DNA of 10,547 bases, taken from NCBI GenBank assembly GCA_022565075.1, contig JADFKG010000069.1, positions 1 to 10,547 on the forward strand, given 5' to 3'. Origin of the DNA: Chloroflexota bacterium (GTDB lineage: Bacteria > Chloroflexota > Dehalococcoidia > SM23-28-2 > RBG-16-64-32). A program made the translations under genes and the position numbers. Shown here piece after piece: positions 1 through 5,282 of the stretch. The notes under the pieces are model-generated. The model was not told the DNA's origin, did not search any database, and was given only the letters and a program-made list of their open reading frames with translations. Numbering within the stretch: the first letter of the stretch is position 1; every line of letters starts with the position of its first letter.

Positions 1-1
1 T

Positions 2-646
2 ATCCCATGCGCTCGAGACTGGAAGCTCGCCGTGCGATCGCTCGTGGCTCATGATGTGTCCCTGATCCTGCTTGACGTCGATGACTCTGAAGACAGCCTG
101 GCGTTCTTCAGAATTCTCAACGATGTCTGCGACGTACCGGTGATAGCCCGAGGTGAGATGGGCAACACCGAAAATGTCGTCGAATATCTTGAATCAGGCG
201 CTGCCGACTTCGTTGGCCGGACTACTACTTTCCCCGTCCTTGCTGCGAAAATCCAGTCGCTCCTGCGCTCGACACGGTCAAACGGGAGCGTTCCCGCTCC
301 GATCGAGGTAGGAGACGTCAAGATTGATGTCCAAAGCCGAACGGTAACGAAGGGCGCCAAGGAAATTTCGTTGACGCCTCTGGAGTATCGCCTTCTGAAA
401 GAGCTGGCGGCGAACAAGGGTCGCCCGTGCGGAAGCAAGGATCTGCTGAAGAGTGTCTGGGGTGAAGATTTCACGGACTGTTCTCACTACCTGCGCCTTT
501 ACGTGGGTTACCTCAGGCAGAAGCTGGAAGACGATCCTCGCCGGCCGCGTATGCTCCTGACCAATTGGGGCTACGGGTACCGGCTGGTTGCGCCCAAGGA
601 GCGAGCCCCGGCGCGCGGGTTGCTTCGCCTCGCCTCGTCGGGCTGA
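2..646 (+). CDS. Response-regulator-like transcription factor with C-terminal winged helix (5' partial)
   Basis: The reading frame is open from base 2, and the first visible residues already read like the alpha2-beta3 part of a receiver domain. The gene therefore most likely begins left of the window, and the GTG at 32 is probably internal. Counting from that GTG, residues 1-80 are the second half of a CheY-like receiver. The beta3 Asp is present (LILLDV, Asp codon 74-76), but the switch Thr is not evident and the usual beta5 Lys-Pro is replaced (DFVGRTTTF, Arg at 218-220). Residues about 92-191 form an OmpR/PhoB winged-helix DNA-binding domain: a SLTPLEYRLLKELA segment, a recognition-helix region with YLRLYVGYLRQKLEDDP, and the wing ending in WGYGYRL, close to the KdpE style. 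No kinase gene is visible. It ends 14 bases before the vWA gene, so it may be co-transcribed with the pilus genes and could control them, which is inference. Phosphorylation-independent action is possible. Confidence 0.85.
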   Translation: MPCARDWKLAVRSLVAHDVSLILLDVDDSEDSLAFFRILNDVCDVPVIARGEMGNTENVVEYLESGAADFVGRTTTFPVLAAKIQSLLRSTRSNGSVPAPIEVGDVKIDVQSRTVTKGAKEISLTPLEYRLLKELAANKGRPCGSKDLLKSVWGEDFTDCSHYLRLYVGYLRQKLEDDPRRPRMLLTNWGYGYRLVAPKERAPARGLLRLASSG

Positions 647-660
647 TCTTAGAGAGTCCT

Positions 661-2193
661 GTGTCGGCTGGCGCTCGTTTCGGTGAATGCGGCTCGCGCC
701 GATGGTTCGGACGTTTCGGCGCACGGCTGGCAGTCACAGGCGTTGCCGTTATCGCCGCAACCTTTGTCCTCAGCCTCGCCGCGTCTGCTCAGACGGAGCC
801 ACTGCAGATCACGGTCGTCTCCACTGAGGGATGGCCGACCGTTGAAGCCACGCTGACTGTCTTCGACCAGGACGGCCAACCGCTGACCGGCCTGGTGCAG
901 GACGACTTCTCGGCCACTCTGGGGGGGCAACCCTTGCTGCCTACGTCGCTCAGGACCACAAGCGACCCCGGGCTGGGCGTTGCTGTAGTTCTAGCCTTCG
1001 ATGTCAGCGGCAGTATGGCAGGAGTGCCGCTGGACCAGGCAAGGCTGGCTGGCCGCGCCCTGATCGAGCAGCTCGGAGGCGACGACCAGGCGGCCGTCGT
1101 GACGTTCGCATCCAGCGTTCAGATTGTCCAGCAGTTCACCGCCGACCGGGCGCTGCTCCTGGCGGCGATCGACGGCCTTGCGGCCGGTGGCAACACCGCC
1201 CTCTACGGTGGTGTTCAGCAGAGCGCCGAACTCATGTCGACGGCGCCCTACGATCGTAGCGCCATCGTGCTCCTTTCTGACGGGCAGGACTTTGGCGGGG
1301 TCAGCACGACTACTCGTCAGGCGAGCCTGGACCTTGCCCGCGATAGCGGCGCACTTCTTTTCGTTGTCGGGCTGGGTTCTCAGATAGACGAGGGCTACCT
1401 CAGCGAGCTGGCACAGGCTGGCAAGGGGCAATTCCTGCAGGCGCCTCTTCCTGGCGATCTGACAGAGGCCTATGTTTCTGCTGGCAACGTCCTTCGCCAG
1501 CAGTACGTGCTGACGCTGGATGCGTCGAGTCTCGAATTCGAGAATGAGAACGCGACGCTGGTCATTGAGGTGAACCTTGCGGGAACGCTCGTGGCCGCCA
1601 GCGCCGGGGTCACCATTCCGGCCGTCGCGATCCAGCCCGAGCCGCCGGCAGCGACGGCACCGCCGCCGGATGAACCGGTGGCCGAACCGGAGGTCGTTCC
1701 GCAATCTGAAGGCAGCAGCGTGTCCTGGGCTCTGATCTTCGCCGTGGGGGCGATCCTGGTCGTGGGTGGCGCCGGGGTGTTGGTGGTGCGGAGGCGCAGT
1801 CGTCCCATGATCGACGACCAGATGCTGGAGCGTTCTGAACGCCGGGCAGCAGAGGTGTCGTTCCCCGAGATCCCACGTGCGACTGACATGACTGACGCGC
1901 GGGCCTGGATTCAGGGGCCAGGCGACACGCGGGTGGCCGTCGGTGAAACGCCGGTCACGATCGGCTACACGGCCGACTGCACGCTTGTCTTGCCCGCCGG
2001 CGGCGGCGCGAGCGAGGGGCGGGTGCGCGTGTGGCTCCGCGACGGCCGCTACATGCTGCACAACCTCTCTCCGCGAGCGGGGTCGGTCAGCGTCGCCGGG
2101 CGTCCTGCGACGTGGGTTGTCCTTGACGACGGCGACGAGATCTCAATCGGCGGCGCGCAGCTAGTCTTCCGCTCCGACGACGGCTCGAACTGA
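661..2193 (+). CDS. Membrane-anchored vWA domain protein with cytoplasmic FHA-like domain
   Basis: The frame is open from 565, but I choose GTG 661, which follows the previous gene by 14 bases and sits just before a signal-type segment; upstream SD is weak. The protein is about 510 aa. Residues about 22-43 are a hydrophobic signal ending in ASA, a plausible signal-peptidase site. Residues 44-105 are beta-rich. The vWA domain spans about 106-300 with a complete MIDAS: DVSGS at 114-118, Thr179 in GGNTALY, and Asp207 in LLSDGQD. A Pro/Glu-rich linker (about 325-351) leads to a transmembrane helix (about 357-378) followed by Arg-rich residues, placing the vWA domain outside and the C-terminus inside. 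Residues about 420-506 resemble an FHA fold (VTIGY, DDGDEISIGG), but the phosphothreonine-binding GR and SxxH residues are not recognisable. vWA proteins commonly accompany Tad loci, so a role in adhesion or in pilus-linked sensing is inferred. A TadG-type role is less likely because it has no TadG N-terminal motif. Confidence 0.85.
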   Translation: MSAGARFGECGSRRWFGRFGARLAVTGVAVIAATFVLSLAASAQTEPLQITVVSTEGWPTVEATLTVFDQDGQPLTGLVQDDFSATLGGQPLLPTSLRTTSDPGLGVAVVLAFDVSGSMAGVPLDQARLAGRALIEQLGGDDQAAVVTFASSVQIVQQFTADRALLLAAIDGLAAGGNTALYGGVQQSAELMSTAPYDRSAIVLLSDGQDFGGVSTTTRQASLDLARDSGALLFVVGLGSQIDEGYLSELAQAGKGQFLQAPLPGDLTEAYVSAGNVLRQQYVLTLDASSLEFENENATLVIEVNLAGTLVAASAGVTIPAVAIQPEPPAATAPPPDEPVAEPEVVPQSEGSSVSWALIFAVGAILVVGGAGVLVVRRRSRPMIDDQMLERSERRAAEVSFPEIPRATDMTDARAWIQGPGDTRVAVGETPVTIGYTADCTLVLPAGGGASEGRVRVWLRDGRYMLHNLSPRAGSVSVAGRPATWVVLDDGDEISIGGAQLVFRSDDGSN

Positions 2194-2365
2194 TTTTCTT
2201 ACAATTTTCTTTGGTTCCTCTTATCTCTGGCAGCCAGCCGCCCGCCTAAAATGCAATTAAACGCACACCTCTGGGGGTGCCGTCCCAAGTTGGGAGGGGT
2301 GGACGCTGGTCGACACGTCTCGCTTGCAAAGAGAAAAGCTCTAATACGAAACGGGAGGAACTATC
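2194..2365 (+). promoter_or_regulatory. Intergenic leader upstream of flp pilin, probable promoter/5' UTR
   Basis: This is the longest non-coding stretch in the window. Its first 35 bases are T/pyrimidine-rich, unlike the GC-rich surroundings. There are -10-like hexamers (TACAAT at 2200, TAAAAT at 2247, TAATAC at 2342), but none has a convincing -35 box at normal spacing, so no promoter is assigned precisely. The middle part can fold into hairpins: GCAC/GTGC arms around 2263-2280 and a perfect inverted repeat at 2283-2295. It ends in a strong Shine-Dalgarno sequence GGGAGGA (2353-2359), 6 bases before the pilin ATG. The position in front of the major pilin gene makes an independent promoter likely, since pilin is usually needed in large excess over the machinery. 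That is inference. Confidence 0.4.
2283..2295 (+). repeat. Perfect inverted repeat in the flp leader
   Basis: TCCCAA, a single G, then TTGGGA. As RNA it would fold as a short hairpin with a 3-5 base loop. As DNA it is a short palindrome that could be an operator. It lies 70 bases before the pilin start, next to a second possible hairpin (about 2263-2280). There is no direct evidence of function. Confidence 0.4.
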
Positions 2366-2578
2366 ATGATCATTCAGGTTTACACTTGGCTTCTGGCTCA
2401 CCGGCCTCACCTAAGCCGCGAAAGCGGTCAGGACCTCATCGAGTACGCGATGCTCGGTGGCCTGATCGCCCTCGCCATCATCGGCGCCGGGATCTTTTTC
2501 ACGCCCGCCCTGGAAACTATGGCTGAAAACATCGGCTTCTGCATCGACTTCAAGAGCAGCACGCCCTGCCTCCCCTAG
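2366..2578 (+). CDS. flp: Flp-type major pilin (prepilin)
   Basis: A 70-aa Flp/Fap family prepilin, the structural subunit of the Tad pilus. The ATG has a strong SD (GGGAGGA) 6 bases upstream. Residues 1-21 form a leader ending in Gly21. The processing site is ESG|QDLIEY, with Gln22 as mature residue 1, and Glu26 and Tyr27 at +5/+6, the hallmark Glu-Tyr of Flp pilins. The hydrophobic helix AMLGGLIALAIIGAGIFF follows, then a short 25-residue C-terminal tail containing Cys59 and Cys68. The mature subunit would be 49 aa, normal for Flp pilins. The leader peptidase (TadV/CpaA) is not in the window. It is flanked upstream by a 172-base leader and downstream by a long stem-loop, which suggests expression is set separately from its neighbours. 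A TadE-type minor pilin is ruled out by the short length and the EY motif. Confidence 0.95.
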   Translation: MIIQVYTWLLAHRPHLSRESGQDLIEYAMLGGLIALAIIGAGIFFTPALETMAENIGFCIDFKSSTPCLP

Positions 2579-2594
2579 GCGAGGAAGGTATCTA

Positions 2595-2641
2595 AGAGAA
2601 GGTTGGGTGGCGGTAACAAAATGCCGCCCCCGACCTTCTCT
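2595..2641 (+). terminator. Long stem-loop between flp and tadE-like gene (attenuator or mRNA 3' stabiliser)
   Basis: The 5' arm 2595-2613 pairs with 2624-2641. There are 9 perfect outer pairs (AGAGAAGGT with ACCTTCTCT), a T-G wobble, three G-C pairs, one bulged T (2608), and five inner pairs (GGCGG with CCGCC), closing a 10-base loop at 2614-2623. The stem is about 18 pairs. It is not followed by a T run (CTAATGTAA comes next), so it does not look like a standard intrinsic terminator. A partial terminator, or a structure protecting the 3' end of abundant pilin mRNA, fits better. The pairing is seen directly; the function is inferred. Confidence 0.7.
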
Positions 2642-2664
2642 CTAATGTAAACTGTGTAACACGA

Positions 2665-3198
2665 ATGAGTACAAAGCGAGCAACGAGTCGTTCCAACCGT
2701 GCCGACCGCGTCGGCGACGGCTCTCGCGGCAGAGTCGGGCAGCGCCTTTTCGCTGCTGCGCCCTCTGAACGTGGCCAGGCGCTGATAGAGTTCGCTCTGC
2801 TCCTGCCGATTCTTCTCGTCTTCATGCTCACGGTGCTTGACTTCGGCCTCGCTCTCGACAACCGAGAGGTGATCCAGCACGCGGTCAGGGAAGGTGCGCG
2901 GCAGGCCGCTGTAGGCCTGGACGAAGCCGACGTCATTGATGTCGTTGTCAGCCAATCACAGGGAGTGCTGGAAGCGGACGACGTGACTATCTGCTACGTC
3001 GACGGACCGACTGGTGCTCCGGCCGGGTTCGCCGGTTCGGACGTTCGCGTGTCGGCAACTTTCCTGTACCGGTTTACTCTCGGTTCGGGTGAGTTACTGG
3101 CAGCGATCGGCATCGATCCGGACTCCCTCGCCATCGAGATGACGCCGAGCGGCGAAGCTCGTCTCGAGACATCCAATGCTGGAGCTACGGTGTGTTGA
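2665..3198 (+). CDS. tadE: TadE-like minor pseudopilin
   Basis: A 177-aa TadE-family protein. The ATG at 2665 is the only reasonable start in the frame, yet no Shine-Dalgarno sequence lies in front of it. Residues 1-36 are a basic, Arg/Ser-rich cytoplasmic leader, long for the family. Residues 34-62 carry the TadE motif: ERG|QALIEFALLLPILLVF, with a prepilin-like Gly37/Gln38 junction, Glu42 at +5 and one transmembrane helix. The family's downstream signature appears as VREGARQAA (74-82). The extracytoplasmic remainder (about 63-177) is beta-rich and has Cys110 and a C-terminal Cys177. TadE pseudopilins are processed by the prepilin peptidase and help pilus assembly. It sits directly after the stem-loop and 1 base before the chosen start of the TadG-like gene. 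The label TadE versus TadF is not resolvable from sequence alone. Confidence 0.85.
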   Translation: MSTKRATSRSNRADRVGDGSRGRVGQRLFAAAPSERGQALIEFALLLPILLVFMLTVLDFGLALDNREVIQHAVREGARQAAVGLDEADVIDVVVSQSQGVLEADDVTICYVDGPTGAPAGFAGSDVRVSATFLYRFTLGSGELLAAIGIDPDSLAIEMTPSGEARLETSNAGATVC

Positions 3199-3199
3199 C

Positions 3200-4348
3200 A
3201 TGATTGGAACTGTCAGGCAGAGACGAGGAGAAGGCGGCCAGATGATCATCTTGATGGTTCTGATGATGACGGTGATGTTCATCGTCGGGGCTCTCGTGGT
3301 GGACGTCGGTCTCTGGCTCACCGAGCGCCGAGGCGCCCAGGCGGACGCCGACTTTGTGGCGCTCTCCGGGGCCTGGGAGCTGCTCGACCCGAGCGCGGGC
3401 GAGGCGGAAGTCACGGTCGCCGTAGAATCGGCTCTAGCCGCTAACGACGAACAGCTAAACGCCTCCCTAATTGGGGTGGAAGTGACTCTGGTAGGCGAAC
3501 GTTGCGTCTCTGTCGACGTTCGGCACGACTCCAAGCCGCTCTTCGTCGGGATCTTCGGCATCGGAGCGCCGGACATCGGTGCTCACGCAACGGCGTGCGC
3601 AGGCGCGGCCAGCGCGCCAGGCAACCTTGTGCCTTTCCAGATCGACGACAACCCGGGGCCCTGCTTCGACGCAGACGAGAAGCCGATCTTCACCTCCATG
3701 TGCCCGATCGAGATGGGTGCTCAAGGGGGTAACCCTCGGGGCATGCTCGACCTCCAAGCACCGGACGATTTCTGCAGCTTCTCGCCCGGGGACGGGGACA
3801 TCGAGGACCTCATCATCAACTCCGCTCCGGGCATCTGCCTCATCAACGACCCGGCAATCAACGACTGCGACCCCTCTAACAACGGTCCCTGGTACGACTG
3901 CGTCGCAATTCAGGACGGAAACCCCAAGAAGGTGATCGACGGAGTGGCGGCGAGGGTGGCTCTCGACGGCGGCTGCGACCTGGATTCTAATGGTTGGGAT
4001 GACTTCGACGAGACGGTTGACCTGGTCTTCGGCAGCGGCGTTACGGGCATCTACGCGCCGCGCGATTGCGATCCCTCGACGCCTGGAACTCAGGCCAGTC
4101 CGCGGCTGGTAACGCTGATCGTACTGGAGGAGCCACCACCGACGAATTCCGGCCCAACCGGCTATCCGATCATCGCCTTCGCCGGTTTCTACATCGCCGG
4201 CTGTGCCAGCGAAACCGCGGTCGTCGTGGACGAAGATGACCTCGACCGCGACTGTATTCCGGGCAGCGTGCTTACGGGCCCGCCCGGAAAAGCGGTGGTC
4301 TGGGGGCGCTTCGTGAACATAATCGTCGCCGGGGTGCTGGCGGTATAG
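3200..4348 (+). CDS. tadG: TadG-like pilus assembly protein with Cys-rich extracytoplasmic domain
   Basis: I place the start at ATG 3200, one base after the tadE-like stop. An ATG at 3176 in the same frame would add 8 residues and overlap the previous gene; neither has a good SD. The protein is 382 aa. Residues about 8-60 match the TadG-like N-terminal module: RRGEGGQ, a Met-rich helix (about 15-40), DVGLWLTERRGAQADADFVAL and SGA, in the style of the family's DVG..rr.lQ.aaDaaAlaGA. The rest is outside the membrane. It has twelve cysteines (102, 133, 155, 168, 192, 213, 223, 234, 259, 290, 335, 352), many Asp/Pro/Gly, and a 260-271 loop that fits an EF-hand calcium site. It lacks a recognisable vWA domain, unlike classical TadG; the vWA function may be provided by the gene at 661-2193. 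The role in pilus assembly or surface exposure is inferred from family and context. Confidence 0.8.
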   Translation: MIGTVRQRRGEGGQMIILMVLMMTVMFIVGALVVDVGLWLTERRGAQADADFVALSGAWELLDPSAGEAEVTVAVESALAANDEQLNASLIGVEVTLVGERCVSVDVRHDSKPLFVGIFGIGAPDIGAHATACAGAASAPGNLVPFQIDDNPGPCFDADEKPIFTSMCPIEMGAQGGNPRGMLDLQAPDDFCSFSPGDGDIEDLIINSAPGICLINDPAINDCDPSNNGPWYDCVAIQDGNPKKVIDGVAARVALDGGCDLDSNGWDDFDETVDLVFGSGVTGIYAPRDCDPSTPGTQASPRLVTLIVLEEPPPTNSGPTGYPIIAFAGFYIAGCASETAVVVDEDDLDRDCIPGSVLTGPPGKAVVWGRFVNIIVAGVLAV

Positions 4349-4416
4349 GTGATCCGACCGATCAGACGACGGCTTTTGCCATAGCGCTTGTTGAATAACG
4401 ACCTGGAGGGTTAAAG

Positions 4417-5250
4417 ATGGCTAGAACGCGACAATTGAAGCTGGCTAACACTAACGGCCTACTGCTGCTGCTGGCTGTTGTGGCCGGACTGGTGGCGGCC
4501 GTGATCGTCTTCATCGTGGTGAGCGAGAGCGGCGGCGATGGAGACTCGGCGACTACGGTCGCGGGAGGTACGGCGCCGGCGCTGGTGGCGACGCAGTCGA
4601 TCAGTGCCGGGACAACGATCACCGAGGAGATGGTCAAGGTGGTTGATGTGCCTGAGAGCCTGCTGGTCAGCGGCGTGTACGCTGACGCCGACCTCGTCGT
4701 TGGTGAGGTCAGCACCGTGGCGATTGGCGCGAGCGAGCAGATCACGAGGTTGAAGATCGGGCTGCTGGTGCCAGGCCAGGGACTCTCCGGCGTCGTGGCG
4801 CCGGGTATGCGGGCGGTGTCCGTCCAGGTGGACGAAGTGACGGCCGTCGGCGGAAACCTGCTGCCGGGCGATCGTGTAGACATCTTGGTGACGACCCGCA
4901 TCGAGAGGGCGCCAGGCCTCGCTGAGGACGAATACATCCTGCGGACGACGACGTTGCTGCAGGACGTTGAGGTGTTGTCTGTCGCCCAGGAGGCGCAGGA
5001 GCCGGCCGCCCAGGCGGCCGCTACTGAGGACGGCGAGGCGGGCTCGGCCAGCTACACGAGCGGCCAGCTGCCCGAAGAAATCACGGAACAGCCCAGAGCC
5101 AGAACGCTGACGCTCTCGCTGACGCTGGAGCAGGCGGTGATTCTGGTCACGGAGCAGGAATACGCCGAGAGGGTGTGGGCGGTGCTCCGTGCGTTTGGTG
5201 ACGATTCGATCGCAGAAGTAGCACCATATGAAGTGACGATCATCGAGTAG
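4417..5250 (+). CDS. cpaB: Flp pilus assembly protein CpaB/RcpC
   Basis: 277 aa, with SD GGAGGG (4405-4410) 6 bases before ATG. Residues 13-36 form one N-terminal membrane helix, with basic residues before it, so the bulk is extracytoplasmic. Residues about 54-115 are a SAF domain (LVATQSISAGTTITEEMV, a type often found in pilus and flagellar assembly proteins). Residues about 125-190 are the RcpC/CpaB core, with the signature GMRAVSVQVDEVTAVGGNLLPGDRVDILV. An Ala/Glu-rich, low-complexity insert (about 191-227) precedes the last conserved part (LTLSLTLEQA, 231-240). CpaB works at the envelope side of the Tad machine, in diderms together with the secretin; no secretin gene follows here. It lies 68 bases after the TadG-like gene and 32 bases before cpaE. 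The length is normal for the family. Confidence 0.92.
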   Translation: MARTRQLKLANTNGLLLLLAVVAGLVAAVIVFIVVSESGGDGDSATTVAGGTAPALVATQSISAGTTITEEMVKVVDVPESLLVSGVYADADLVVGEVSTVAIGASEQITRLKIGLLVPGQGLSGVVAPGMRAVSVQVDEVTAVGGNLLPGDRVDILVTTRIERAPGLAEDEYILRTTTLLQDVEVLSVAQEAQEPAAQAAATEDGEAGSASYTSGQLPEEITEQPRARTLTLSLTLEQAVILVTEQEYAERVWAVLRAFGDDSIAEVAPYEVTIIE

Positions 5251-5282
5251 GTGCTGTTGACTAAAAGAAGGGGCAGGTAAGA

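Noticed and set aside
565..660. Upstream extension of the vWA protein to ATG 565
   Set aside because: It would overlap the preceding gene by 82 bases and put 32 non-hydrophobic residues before the signal segment. GTG 661 fits better.
921..927. Seven-G run in the vWA gene as a second slippage site
   Set aside because: Seven G is common by chance in GC-rich coding DNA. Too short to argue for phase variation without read data.
991..2061. 356-codon open frame on the minus strand opposite the vWA gene
   Set aside because: Its translation is rich in Arg/His/Gln with no recognisable domain. It mirrors the high-GC codon pattern of the well-supported + strand gene.
2258..2340. Possible cyclic di-GMP-I (GEMM) riboswitch in the flp leader, because ACGCACA and GGACGC both occur
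   Set aside because: The GAAA tetraloop, its CCTAA-type receptor and the second conserved stem are not visible. The match is limited to two short strings.
2251..2526. 91-codon + strand frame upstream of and overlapping flp
   Set aside because: It overlaps the pilin in another frame, has no ribosome binding site, and its product is Arg/His-rich without motifs.
3176..3199. ATG 3176 as the start of the TadG-like gene
   Set aside because: It overlaps the tadE-like end and adds residues unlike the TadG N-terminus. It remains possible because neither start has a clear SD.
4350..4364. Small inverted repeat TGATC/GATCA after the TadG-like gene as a terminator
   Set aside because: Only five pairs, no T run, and the operon appears to continue.
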